Under the pieces are notes generated by a model. It had not been told where the DNA came from. It saw nothing but the letters and a program-made list of their open reading frames with translations, and searched no databases. From Ustulina deusta (lineage: Eukaryota > Ascomycota > Sordariomycetes > Xylariales > Xylariaceae), in NCBI GenBank assembly GCA_023159155.1, contig JAJNNX010000046.1:1-64000 (forward strand): a stretch of DNA of 64,000 bases, written 5' to 3'. Position numbers and translations under genes: made by a program. How positions within the stretch are numbered: position 1 is the stretch's first letter; each line of letters opens with the position of its first letter. This document shows, one piece after another, positions 1 through 12,173 of this stretch.

Positions 1-1849
1 TTTTTTTTTTTAGAAATTATTATATAGTTTTTTTTTTATTTTAGGTTTAAAAATTTTAGGTTTTTTTTATATTTTTTTAGTTTTAATTATTTTTAAAATA
101 ATTATTTTAATATTGAATAATATTTTTTAATACTTAATTATATTAATTAGTATTTTTTTATATTTTTAGGTTTATATTTTATTATTTATAATTAAAAAGT
201 TAACTATAATTATTAGTAAAAATTAAACTAATAAAAATAAATTATTTAGTTAAATTAATTATTATTTTTAGGTTTCTATTATAATATTTTGTTTTATTAA
301 CTATTTAATATTAATAATAATATTATAACTAAAATTAATAACTTAAAACGTTTAATTTTTAAATTATTAATTATTAATTTTTATTATATATATTAAATAT
401 TTATAGATTTTGCTAACTATTTTATTTTAATAGTTATAAAATTTTTAAAGTTTAATTAAATAAACTATTTTTATTTTTAATTATTATTTAATTTATTATA
501 TAAATTTATAACTAATTATTAAAAAAATATAAGCTTTAATATTATATAAAACTAAAGTTTTTATTTTAATACTATTAATTTATAATTAAGTAAATATTTT
601 AAAAATAATTAATTTATTTTAGTTATATATTTTAATTAAAATAAATAAAAAAAACTAATAAAAAAACTTTTATTAGTTCTATTTATTTTCTAAATTAAAC
701 AAACTACTAGAGCTATTTTTATTATAGATTTTTTTTATTAGTTAAATGCTTAAAACTTTAAACTTTTAATTAAAATAATTAACTAATATATATATATATA
801 TATTTTTATAAATAAAACAAGTTTTATTATTTTAATAAGCTTTTTTTTTTTTTATAATTAGCGCTTATTTTAATTATTTTAAATAAATATTTTAAATTTT
901 TTAAAATTTACTAAAGTTTAATTATTTAAATTAGATTTTTATTTAATTAAATTTATAAGTTTAATTTATTCATAGTTTTTTATAAGCTTATTTAGTATTA
1001 TATACTAATTTAATAACTTTATAGTAAATAATTTATAAAAAATATTTAAATTTATAAAAGTTTTATAATTTATATTTTTAAATTAAACTATTAAATATAA
1101 AAATAAATTTATCATTATTTTTATTAGTTTTATATATATAAATTTAAAATATTTTATAAATCATAATTTTTTAATTAAATAAAATATATTTTTATTAATT
1201 TTTTTAGTATATTTTTTAATTAATTTATAATATATTAAAATTAATTATTTTTAGTTTAAAATATAATAATATTTTTATTTAGTTTTTTTATTAATTTATA
1301 AACTTAATTATTAAATAAAGTTTTATTTTTTATAAACTTATTAAAATTAGTTTTTTATATTTTAGTTTTTTTAATATAAATAAAGTTTAAAATATTATAA
1401 AATAAATTAATAAAATAACAAATAAATAAAGCAATAAAACTAAAAAATTTAAAATTAATATTTTATTTTTTTTATTTATTAAAAAAGTTCTGCTAGAACT
1501 AATATAAAATTATAAGCTTATATTATTATAATATTTTTTAATAAATTTTTAAATATATTATTTATTTTAAATAGTTTTAGCTCTAGTTTAAATTTTATTT
1601 TTTTAAGTTTTAATTTTTCATTTTTTTTTGATTTTTTTTTAAGTATTAGTTTGCTTAAAGCATTTATAAAAAAGTTTAATGTAAAATTTTCTTTTTTTTT
1701 TATAAAATTCTTTTTTTAAATTATTTAATAATAAAAAGCTAGTTATATTTATAAACTAAAGTTGTTTTAATTATTTAAAAACTAAAAATAAATAAAAAAT
1801 ATATATTTATTAAATACTTATTAATAAATAATTAATAAACTTAAAGTAG
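1..1849 (-). mobile_element. RIP-degraded internal region of Ty3/gypsy-like element (copy A0)
   Basis: The sequence is almost entirely A+T with no open frame. It matches, in the same orientation, the interior of the composite element at about 30.5-33.7 kb. Its right end runs into a family A LTR through the same junction seen after the 5' LTR of the intact copy at 20,620, so this is the start of the internal region of a minus-strand element whose other end lies outside the window. The excess of TpA and lack of CpA is the expected RIP signature. Class is inferred from the reverse transcriptase relic in the intact copy of the same family. Confidence 0.75.
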
Positions 1850-2045
1850 TATTATAATTAGTTAAGTAAAGTTTTTATAGCTAGTTTATTAATACTATAA
1901 ACAAAGATTTTAAGCTAAAAATAAAAAAATAAAAAAAATCAAAGTTTATAGGGTGGATAAATATAGACTCTATATATATAGCTGCAAAGTTATAGGTTGG
2001 TTTATATGTAAATTTCTTATTTTATTGCTATATAGGTCTAGAGTT
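1850..2045 (-). repeat. Family A LTR (5' LTR of copy A0), left piece
   Basis: About 196 bp matching the family A LTR seen at 19,084, 20,620, 26,467, 28,147 and 33,738. The LTR is cut after gagtt (2041-2045) by the copia element. Its remaining 36 bp lie at 9296-9331, giving a reconstructed length of 232 bp, the same as the other copies. Confidence 0.85.
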
Positions 2046-2289
2046 TGTTAGATTTAGTGTTATAGAGCGTACCGCATATATGTCTTTAGATCGCTTTATT
2101 TATTATTATTTTTTATAGGTCCTATTTTGCCTTTATAAAGTATTTATTTATAAGCTTGCTAGTAAGTATAGCCTAGCCACACTTACTAAGCTATATTATT
2201 AAGCTATAATACTTATATAATTAAGTAATCTTGCTATATATGTTTAATTAGCTCTTTTTATAGCTACTAGCTATAGGCCAAATCTAATA
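2046..2289 (-). repeat. Copia element LTR, left copy (244 bp)
   Basis: Starts TGTTAGATTT and ends AAATCTAATA. It aligns over its whole length with 9047-9290. Differences are mostly C/T or G/A, as RIP produces. Confidence 0.88.
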
Positions 2290-5200
2290 TACCTGTTTAA
2301 AAAGAGTTATTCTAGTAATTTTTTTTATATATATATTATTATAGCTATAAAAATAGTTATAAATAAATATTAAAGCATAAATAATATATAAATAATTAGT
2401 ATAATATATAAATAACTATATAAGCTAGTTTTAAATATTATATATATTATTATATAACTATTTAAAATATAATATAGCAAGCTTAAAAAGCAAATATATT
2501 TATAAAAAAGTATGCTTATAATATAGTATATATAAGCTTATTTCTAGTATTACTAGAGTTTTCTTTTTATTTTTTTATTTTTTTTAGCTTTTATAAAATT
2601 TTTATAGTAAGTTTTTAAAACTAAAATATTAAATACTTTACTTTTTATAATAAGATTTATACTAATTTTTTTTTTAGTTTTAATTATAAAATTATTTTTT
2701 GTTAATATATTACTAACTATTAAAAAAAAAAAGGGTATTTTTGTTATAAGTTTTAAAAAAGCTTTAGTTTATTTAGTAAAAAGCTTACTAATATATATAA
2801 AAAAAAATATTATAATATTTTTTTGGTTTTTTTTTGTTTAAATTATAATAATTAGTGCTTCTAACTAGGCTAAAACTTATAAATATAATATATAATTATT
2901 TTTTAAATTAATAATTAATAAGTTTATTATTAATTTAGAATTATTATTATTAAATAATAATAATATTTTTATATATTTTTTATTTTGCTTTTTGTTTATT
3001 ATAAAGCTTTTAACGCATTATATCCCTACTACTACTACTACTATTACTACTTTTTTAATATTTTTTTATCAAACTTTTACTACTATTACTATTATTTTTA
3101 AAATAACTAATCTTTTATTAGCTTTGCTTAGCACTTATTGTTTGGTTTTTAGCTAAATTATTCTAGTTATATTTATATTACTACTAGTTTTGCCTAGTCG
3201 AGCTTTTAATAGCTAGGGTGCTACGCCTGCTACTATTGCTTTTTATAATTATAGCTATACTTTGCTTTTATAACAAACTAGTCCTTGCTTACAGCTAATA
3301 TTTTTTAGGGTTATTTAAATAGTAATTATATTAAAATATTTAGTAATAAGTTATAATATTTGTAGTATATTTTTAGGCATATATATAAACTTTTATAAAT
3401 AAACTTTTTAATAATTAGTAATAAGTACTAATTATAAATAGCTTTATTAATATTAAGCTTTATATTTATTATTTTTGGAACGTTTTTATAAGAAGCGCTA
3501 GTAATACTACTATTTAAGCTTTTTAGACTATAGTCTATATTATACTATCTTTTTATTGCTTAAAAAAAAAATTAATAAATATTTTTGTAAGCTTTTTGCC
3601 ACTCTATAGCAAGATTAGTACTTTATAAAATAGTTAACTTTTTATATTATTAGCTTTAAAGCTTTTTAAGTATATAAAAACATTTTATAATTTTTTTATT
3701 AATATATTATAAACTTATAACTTATACTTAAATAGTATTTAAATATTTTATTTTATAGATTTTTTTTTAAGTAATAAATTTTTGATCTTTTTTTAAAAAA
3801 TTAATATATTTTACTAAACTTTTTAGTTATATTTAAAAAATTCGCATAATTTAAGCTATTCTAAAAAAATTATCTATTTTAATATAAGTAAAGTTTTTAT
3901 AAATTTATTAATAATTATATTATTAATACGTATATATTTTACTATAATAGTTCTATTTTTAATTTTTTAGTATAATTAATAGTTATAAATATTAATATAC
4001 TATAGTTTAATATATAATAAAACTACTTTTTTTATAACAAGCTTTATAGTTTATTAATTATTATATTATATTTATATTTACTAATTCTATAGTACTACCC
4101 TAAGCTTATTAATAAGCTAGTTAATAAATATTGCTTTTTTAGCTATTTAGGCTAAAACTAGAAGTTTTGCTTTAGTTATAAATATAGTAACTATAGTTTA
4201 TTTATTAGCTCGCTAATAGATTATTTTTTTAAAAAGCTTTATAATATAAGCTTAAGAGCTTTTTTAGTTAAAAGTATTATTTATAAAAAATATATCGCTA
4301 ATTATTACAAAGTTATTTTTATTTTTAAATTATAATATATAATATTATATAAAAAATAAATATAATAAAAACTTATTAGTAGCTTAGTAATACTTAAAAA
4401 AAAATTATAATTATATTATATAAGCTTAAAGATTTTAAATATTATATTTAGGCATATTATTACTATAATATATAAAATTAACTTTATTTTTTATTAATAA
4501 TACTTAATACTAATAAATATAAAAATCCTTTTATATAAAAAAAGTTTTTAAACTTTTATTAAAATAGTTATATAAACTATAGTTATAATATTTTATAACT
4601 TAGCAATCTTTTTAATATAAAAAACCTATAAAAGCTAAAAAAAGCTTTTTTTTTTATTTTTAATTATTTTAACACCTAGGAACTATTATAGGTTTTTATT
4701 TCTAATAAAATTATAGCATATTTTAAGTATAACAATTGCTTTATTTATAGCTTCTTAGCTCTTTTGTTTATATACTATAATTATATTATTAATATATATA
4801 AACAAAAATATACCTTTTAAAAAATAGTAATAAGATTTATAAAATATTAGCTTAAAGCTTATTTTTTATAATAATTTAGTAAGTTCTTTTTGCTATAGCA
4901 AAAATTTTTTTAAAGCTTATATAAAGTTTATAATAGTTTAATTATTATATCTAGCTTTTAGTAGCCTAAAAACATATATATATAAATTTTTTTATTTAAT
5001 TTAATGTTTATAAAAATATTTATAATATTATATTATTTAAGTTTTAAATTAAACTTAGTAGTAATAGCTATTAATATTTTAAAAGATTTTTTTATTAATA
5101 TATTAGTATAAATATCTTTTTAGTTATTATTTAGCTACTAATTTCTTTATACTACTAAATAAACTTTGCATTTTTTATAATACTTATATTTATTAAATTT

Positions 5201-8200
5201 ATAAACATAAACTTATATATAATCTAAAATGATTTTTTTTTATAAAAAGCTTTTAAAAAATTTTTTTAAATATTTATCTTTTTATAGCTTTATAAATAAA
5301 TAAGTTCTACTTACTTAAAATAATCTTTTAATAAATAATCTATAAAATTTTTATACTACTTTAATAATTATAATAGATCTTATTAATATATATATATTTT
5401 TTTTAGTTTAAAAAAGTTTATAATTAAGCTTTTAAATAACTAGTATCTAACTTAAAAGCTTTTTTTTTTTATTAATAAAACTTTTAATAAAATTTATTAG
5501 CTATAATTAGTTATATAATAACTAATAAACTTTTCTAAAGGCTTTTTTTTTTTTACTAATAAAGCTTTTAATAAAATTTAATAATTATAATTAGATATAT
5601 AATAAATAATAAGCTCTTTTAAAAGCTTTTTTTTTTTACTAATAAAACTTTTAATAAAATTTAATAATTATAATTAATTATATAATAATTATAATTAATT
5701 ATATAATAATTAATAAGTTTTTTTAAAAGTTTTTTTTTTTTTACTAATAAAGCTTTTAATAAAATTTAGTAGCTATAATTAATTATAATAAATTTTTAAA
5801 AAGTTTTTTAATAGTTTAGCTTTTTTATTTTTAGTTATTAATTTATTATTAATAATTATTGCTTTTTATAATCTGGCTATATTAAAACTAGCTATTTAAT
5901 AAGCTATAATTAAAATATTAAAAATTAATTTAACAAAAGCTTAATATTAATTATTAAGTAGCTTTTTATTTAAGCTTAGATTTAGCAATTTAGTTTATAG
6001 TATTACTAAATATAATAAAGCAGCTTTTAGACTTTATAATAATATTAATAATCCAAAAGCAAACTATAAATCGGTATAAAAATAAAAGTCCTAATAAAAA
6101 GCTTCTATTTTTTTTTTATAAGCTTATCTTTGTTAGAATTCTTTTTAGACTTAGATTTATTAATATTTTTAGTATTACTTTTTAAAAATTAGCTAGCAAG
6201 CTTATTATTTTTTTATTTATTAGCTATATTTTTTTTAAGGTTAAAAGTATTTTAGTAACTAATACTATTTATTAATACTTTGTATGCTTTTAAAATTATT
6301 TTAAAAAGATTATTTTTAAATTTATTTTTATTAAAAACTATATTTTTTATTATTATAATTTTATTTTTTTAAAAAAACTAAATATAATAAATATTAATAA
6401 ACTAATAGCTTACTAAATAGCTTATCTAAACATTAAAGTTAAGCTTCTTATATTTTTATTTTTTAAGCTTAGCTTTAATAGTTATAATAAATGCTATATA
6501 TTTAAACCCTTTTGAATAAAATATATAAAATATTTAATTATAACTAATAAACCTTTATAAATAATCAAAATATAAATAAAAATTTTTATATAAAGCTTAC
6601 TAATAATTAATTTATTTAAATATCTAATTATATAAATATATTACTATTTAAACTATTTTAAGCTAAAAAAAAACAAAAAACTTATAACTATTATATATTA
6701 AACTTGCTTAATATTTAATAATATTTTCTATTTTTTTAGCTGCTTTATTAAAATTTTAAATATATAATAATAAGATTTTAAAATTTATTTTATAAACTTA
6801 TTTTATAGTTACTACTAAACATATAGTTTTTTAATTACTACTAGCAATCTTATTATTATATTTTATAACTTTTATTTTACTATTATAATATATTTAAATA
6901 TATTAAATATAATATTTAAAAACTTTTTAAATAATATTAGTATGCTTATTATTAGTATAATAGTCCTAAATATAACCTAAATATTAATTAATAACTAATA
7001 TAATATATTATAAATATTTATTTTTATTAAAAGCATTAAATTTATAAAAATTAATAACTAATTAAATATTAGTTTTTATAACTTTTAAGCAAACATTTTA
7101 TATTATTTTATAATAAACTTAAAATTTATTATATATTATATAATTTATAGTTTAGATTTTATTATTAAAATATAAAATAATTATTACTTTTTTTATATAA
7201 TTAAGCAACTGTTTTAAAAGTTTAGGGCCTATATATTCTAAATATTAATATTACTTATAAAAGCTAGCTTAAAATCTAGAACACTTTATATAAAAGTTTA
7301 GCAAATTTTTTTATATATAAAACACCTATTTAATTAGGCGTTCTAAAAAATATTCTATAATATATTAGCTATATATTCAGATCAAAAAACATAAAAGTTC
7401 TCTTTATTAATAATTTAAAAGATCAGACTTAGGTTTATTATCTTAATATATGCCTGTTTAGTTCAGAACTTATAAAAAAACTAAGTTAATAGCTATATCT
7501 AAACAAAAAGTAATATTATATAGCTAATATATAACTATACTTTTTAAGCCCTAAGCTTTAATATTAATTTTACTATAACTATATATATAAATTATACTAT
7601 TTCTTACTAGTACTATATTATCTAGGTTAATATTTCTTAAATATATAAAGCAATATACCTAATTAAATATATAAATAGTTAATTTAAAGTTTATTATAGC
7701 TAAGTTATATAATTTATATGTTTTAGTAAGCCTTTAGTTAGCAATAAATAAGCTTGCTACTTTTACTATAAAGGGCTTTAAAAATTAATCATTTTAAAGA
7801 TTATTGTTTAAAACTTTAAATTTTATTTTAAATTCTTTTTATGCTTTTTTTACCGCCCGTTTAACGCTTTTTTTATTTACTATATATATTTTAGCTATTT
7901 TATTAATATTTTAATTAAATTTCTAGTTTTTTAGTTAGAGCTTTATAAATATAAGCTAGCAACTTAATATATAATAACAACTATAATATATAATATAGTT
8001 CTTTATATTTAGGTTTTCTGTTTTAGTTTTAATCCTTATATTAGTACAGGAGTACTTAGTAAAAGTGCCCCTAAAGCTTTTTCTTTAATTATTTTAATAG
8101 CTTCTATAACTATTATTAGTTTAGCATTATTAGTAGCTTTTATAATTTTAATAATTTTATTTAAAGTAATCTTTTTTTTAATTACTTATAAAATTATCCA

Positions 8201-9046
8201 AATTATTTTAGTTATTAAAAAGTTTAAAAATATTAAAAACATTTCTTTTAATAATTTTTCCAAAAATATAGGTCATACTTAGAATTATAGCCTTTTAGTA
8301 TAGTTTAGTAGCAATAGTCTAATATTATAAAATATTATTTATAATAGCGTTATAATAAATATTTTATAAAACTTTTTTTAAATTAATAATAAATTTAAAT
8401 AAATTTATTATTTTAGCATTTTTTAAATAAGTTTTAAAAACCTTATTAAACTACTTGTTTGCTTATTTAGTTAAGTTTTTAATAGGTTTTCTAGCTATAA
8501 AATTAATAAAAGTTTTATATTCTAATTTATACCTAAATTTTAAAACATATTAAGCTATATTTCTAAACTTTCTAAAATTATTATATTATTTATTAATTAT
8601 TTAGTTAGCTTTTATTTATATTAAATAATAGTTTAAATAAACCGTTTTATATATTTATTTAGCAAGCTTAATAAATTTAGTTTAATAATTAATATAATAC
8701 TTAAAAATAATTTTATAACACTATTTAGCGTTTTAATATAATACTTTTCTAATAACTATTAGTTTTATATATATTATAGTATTAAAATTAGCAGTTCTAA
8801 TAAAAAAAATTGCTTATTAGTAGTACGCTTAATAATTAAAGCTATAAAGCTTGCTTTTTTTTTAAAATTATATATTTTTAAAAGTTATAGTTATAAACGC
8901 TAGTAATAAAATCTTTTTTTTTATAACAAAAAGTTTTTTAAAAAATTAAACATAATAATATATTATTTAAACATAATAGCAATTTTTATATATTTTTAGC
9001 TAAAGATCGCTTATAATAAAATATAAAAATTAATAAGATTTTTAAT

Positions 9047-9290
9047 TATTAGATTTAATATTATAAAATATACTATATATATATCTTTAAATTGCTTTGT
9101 TTATTATTATTTCTTATAGGTCCTATTTTGCCTCTATAAAATATTTATCTATAAGCTCGCTAGTAAGTATAGCTTAGCCACACTCACTAAGCTACGTTAT
9201 TAAGCTATAACGCTTATATAACTAAGTAATCCTGCTATATATGCCTAATTAGCTCTTTTCACAGCTACTAGCTATGGGCTAAATCTAACA
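9047..9290 (-). repeat. Copia element LTR, right copy (244 bp)
   Basis: Starts TATTAGATTT (TG changed to TA) and ends AAATCTAACA. It has the same length as the left copy and is less mutated in its last 100 bp. Confidence 0.88.
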
Positions 9291-9331
9291 GAGTTCTTGC
9301 AGGTTTTGCTAAGACTATACTAACTATTATA
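9291..9331 (-). repeat. Family A LTR (copy A0), right piece after target duplication
   Basis: The first five bases (gagtt) are the duplicated target site. The following 36 bp complete the LTR interrupted at 2045 and match the terminal segment of other family A LTRs, which ends in RIP-altered catcaca. Confidence 0.82.
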
Positions 9332-10036
9332 AAAGTTATATTTTATAATAATTCTTTAAATATTTATAAACAAACTTAATTTAAAACTTAAATAAGTTTT
9401 TAATTTAGTTCTAAATATTTAAAGTATTATTTATTGTTTTTTTAGCTTAATTTTAGCTAAATTTCTAGTTATTAAAAAAACATTAGTTTATTTAATATTT
9501 TAAATAATCTATATTTTTATATAGCAAATATTAAAATAGATCAATTTTTAGTTTTTATTAATAATTAATAATAAGCTATAAATATTATTAATAATAATTA
9601 TTATTATTATTAAAAATATAAGTGTAATAAAAATTATTTATTAAAATTTAATAAGTATAATATATTTTATTAGTTATATAATTAATATATTAAAATATTT
9701 ATAGTAAAATAAATAGCTACTATTAAAATATAATATTTTTACTAAAGTATTACTTTTAGTATTACTATTAGTTTTTAGCTTAATAAAAATAGCAGTAGTT
9801 ATATTTAAATACTATAAAATAATTTAAATAATAATAAATAAAATAATAATTATTATTAGTTAATTATAAAAAATAATTATAAAATAATTTATAAATATTA
9901 TAAGTTATAAGCTTCCGGGCTTATAACTAGTTGAAAATAAGTATATATAGTAGGTATATAGTATTATATATTATATTAAAAAACAAGTCTAGGTACAGTT
10001 GGATAAGGTAGTATCTCTACAATATATAGTGGATGC
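9332..10036. other. AT-rich tail and edge of the RIP block
   Basis: A+T-rich sequence with no coding potential continues to about 9,960, then base composition changes sharply to balanced. A 10-bp inverted repeat with a 6-base loop lies at 9903-9928 (agttataagc / gcttataact around ttccgg). No source element was recognised. Confidence 0.7.
9903..9928. repeat. Perfect 10-bp inverted repeat near RIP-block edge
   Basis: The arms 9903-9912 and 9919-9928 are exact reverse complements separated by ttccgg. It is one of the few GC-containing words in this AT-rich stretch. Function unknown. Confidence 0.6.
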
Positions 10037-10315
10037 ATGTGGGGCGTAGTACCCAGCCATCTTCTTTACCTGCCTCCCGATTTCCATACCATCGGTGCCA
10101 TCATTGGTGGTGCAAACAGGCTGACTATTGAGGACTTCAAGTCCGCCGATGTGGCAAGCGACTTGCCATACTTTGTTGTCATTAGCGCCGGCGCCGTGGA
10201 CGGGGACCCGGTTCAATTTGCCTACGCAGGCAGGCAGTTCTCCAGCTCTCAGGGGTGCAGCACTGGTGGTTATGAAGATGGAAACCGTGATATGGACTGT
10301 GGGTTCACCTGTTGA
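10037..10315 (+). pseudogene. Possible small secreted Cys-rich protein relic
   Basis: A 92-codon frame begins at an ATG about 75 bp inside the balanced DNA next to the RIP block. Its C-terminal half looks like a real protein: a YFVVISAG-type strand, then QFAYAGRQF, then a terminal cysteine-rich tail (CSTGGYEDGNRDMDCGFTC). No signal peptide is visible at this start, so a 5' exon may have been lost into the AT-rich block. A second coding-like stretch in another frame at about 10,326-10,472 (FGAYDDREQLGDLDCNGR and onward) echoes the Asp/Cys tail. No splice choice I tried joins the two in frame. I do not recognise the family. A 116-codon frame on the opposite strand overlaps completely and cannot be excluded. 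Confidence 0.35.
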
Positions 10316-11279
10316 GCAACTGTAGACATCAAATGTCAATGTGAGCTTCGCCTTTGGAGCCTATGACGATAGAGAACAACTGGGTGATTTGGATTGTAAT
10401 GGCCGACTAAGGGAGTCTGTCAAAGGAATTTCCTACAACTACTCCTTCAAGGGTCGGCAGAATAGGCCTTAAGTAAATGGAGAAGAAGCTTGAACCCTTT
10501 GAGATATGGCCTATTATGTATTTTGTGACCATGACTCGCCGTTCTTAACCTGGATTTAACCGTCTGTTTCCATTCCGTCGCCACACCTCGCGCCACAGTC
10601 CTCTCCTTCAATTAATAGTAACAACCGTCATTTATTCACTTTATTCCAGCTTAACAGAATTATATATGGGAATATTCGTGTCAGTTACATTTAATCGTAA
10701 TAACCGTAATATTTTCTTTGGAATTGCGCTTTTTCAAGATTTATTTTATGGTTGAAACAGCGAAAGCGACCTGAATTAGTGATCTTATTCAGGGTTCGTG
10801 GTATTATGGGGGACTCCAATTTCGGATGCCAAACCCTCCAGTCCTGGAGGCCACCATACCAACTCTTCAACATTTGTATGCACACCTGTTCTTACTCAAG
10901 CTCGAGACTTTGGAGAGGGAGTTTGATACAGCCTGCGTGTTTCAGAACCTTATGGAAGTGACAGGACACAATATATTAGAGCTCCTAACACCCCAGAGAT
11001 AGGCACTGAATGGTGCGTACAGTTTAATGCTCACAGGCCCCAGTCGTCTTTTATAACAGGTGGCATACTCTCCAGATTGTTTGGTGTGCTATAAAGGGCT
11101 CTCACGTCCGCTTAGGACTGCACGTATTGGGCATCAGGCGCCCTGTCATCTAAAGGATCCAATGAGTGTCTGTTATCGGCTGAGAGCTAGATAGAGACGT
11201 GGTATTGTAGCCAATACGGAGAGGAAATTATGATCGCATGAATCGGAGTCTTAAAGAAACCAATCTCTTAGACATCCAA
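10316..11279. other. Intergenic, apart from a possible relic frame at 10,326-10,472
   Basis: Beyond the stretch described with the preceding entry I see only short frames without family features, and no RNA gene or repeat. Confidence 0.5.
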
Positions 11280-12173
11280 CTAGAAGAGCAAATGACCACC
11301 ATCAACAACTATGTCTGATCCAGTGATATAGCTACCAGCATTGCTTGCCAAGAGGATTAAAGCTCCGCAGAGCTCGGTTCGTTTTCCCATTCTGCCCATA
11401 GGAATCCGGCTCAGCCATACGCTCTTCGCCTCATCAAGTCCATCGCCTTGAGTCAAGACAGTGTCCATATACCCGGGGCTAATACTATTAACACGTATTC
11501 CGTGAACCGCCCATTCTGCTGCCAAAGAGTCCTTCATCATCAATACAGCAGCCTTTGCTATATTGTATGCGGCTTGTGGTTGAGGGTAACACACAGAATG
11601 GCCCGATATACTTGCAATAAAAATAATGCTCCCACCACTGCCTGCCTCGACCATTCTCCGCGCAGCAGCTCGAGAAACTATGAATGCTCCAGTAGTATTC
11701 ACATCCAAAGTCCTCTGCCATTGCTCAATTGTAACCTCAAGAGAATGGGACCAGCAGACTATACCCGCAAAATTGACTACGATGTTGATGGAGCCGAAGA
11801 TATGGGCAATATCATCCACTGCCTTCTCGGCCCGGGTAACATCTGTGACATCAACTTGAGTGAAGTGGATTTGTGCGGCTGGGAAATCAGACTGCAGCTC
11901 TGAGACACGTGGTGTAGCTCGAGCGGGGTCAAGATCGAAGATGGCGAGTTTTTCGACACCATGCTCGAGTAAGGCACGGCAAGCTGTGTGGCCGAGGTCC
12001 CCAGCCCCTCCTGTTACTATGGCGCATCCTCGTACACGAAATCGTTCGACAGCAGCGTTGAGGGACGCATCTCTGTCATCAATGCCAGTGCTTGGCACTT
12101 TCGACGAGGTGGGAGAGCAAAGTCTCATCTGTGGGAGAACTCTAGCCGTCAAGTTCTCTCGACTCGAAGCCAT
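11280..12173 (-). CDS. Short-chain dehydrogenase/reductase (classical SDR)
   Basis: This intronless gene encodes 297 residues. A 45-residue N-terminal extension precedes a complete classical SDR fold. The cofactor loop TGGAGDLG is at 54-61, and Asp80 after the second strand suggests NAD(H) preference. The NFAG motif is at 134-137 and the structural Asn at 159. The catalytic set is Ser190, Tyr203 and Lys207 (YNIAK), followed by the SPGYMDT loop (232-238) and GSDIVVDGG near the end. Length and motifs resemble fungal polyol/sugar dehydrogenases of the arabinitol/mannitol/sorbose-reductase type, but the substrate cannot be read from sequence. The start is the first ATG of the frame, and the extension makes a downstream start possible. 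The gene stands alone between a possible relic gene and a long gene-poor stretch, close to the RIP block. Confidence 0.88.
   Translation of the reverse strand: MASSRENLTARVLPQMRLCSPTSSKVPSTGIDDRDASLNAAVERFRVRGCAIVTGGAGDLGHTACRALLEHGVEKLAIFDLDPARATPRVSELQSDFPAAQIHFTQVDVTDVTRAEKAVDDIAHIFGSINIVVNFAGIVCWSHSLEVTIEQWQRTLDVNTTGAFIVSRAAARRMVEAGSGGSIIFIASISGHSVCYPQPQAAYNIAKAAVLMMKDSLAAEWAVHGIRVNSISPGYMDTVLTQGDGLDEAKSVWLSRIPMGRMGKRTELCGALILLASNAGSYITGSDIVVDGGHLLF

Larger units (their letters stand above)
2046..9290 (-). mobile_element. Ty1/copia-like LTR retrotransposon, RIP-inactivated, 7,245 bp
   Basis: The element begins TGTTAGATTT and ends AAATCTAACA, a perfect 10-bp terminal inversion, and is flanked on both sides by gagtt (2041-2045 and 9291-9295), a perfect 5-bp target-site duplication. 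It has 244-bp direct repeats at both ends. Read on the minus strand, codons around 4785-4796 give a YINN core within hydrophobic surroundings followed by a conserved-looking basic stretch. This is what RIP (GAC to AAT, GTC to ATT) would make of the copia reverse transcriptase YVDD box. No frame is intact, so the element is dead. The orientation call rests on this one motif. Confidence 0.85.

Noticed and set aside
1..9960. Mitochondrial DNA insertion or organellar origin of the AT-rich blocks
   Set aside because: LTR pairs, target duplications and RIP-altered reverse transcriptase cores identify them as nuclear retrotransposons; no mitochondrial gene was seen.
9989..10339. 116-codon minus-strand frame at the RIP border
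   Set aside because: Overlaps the plus-strand frame with the better protein-like C-terminus and has no family features; kept only as an alternative in the relic entry.
11448..11903. Plus-strand frames antisense to the short-chain dehydrogenase
   Set aside because: The minus strand carries a complete SDR signature set.
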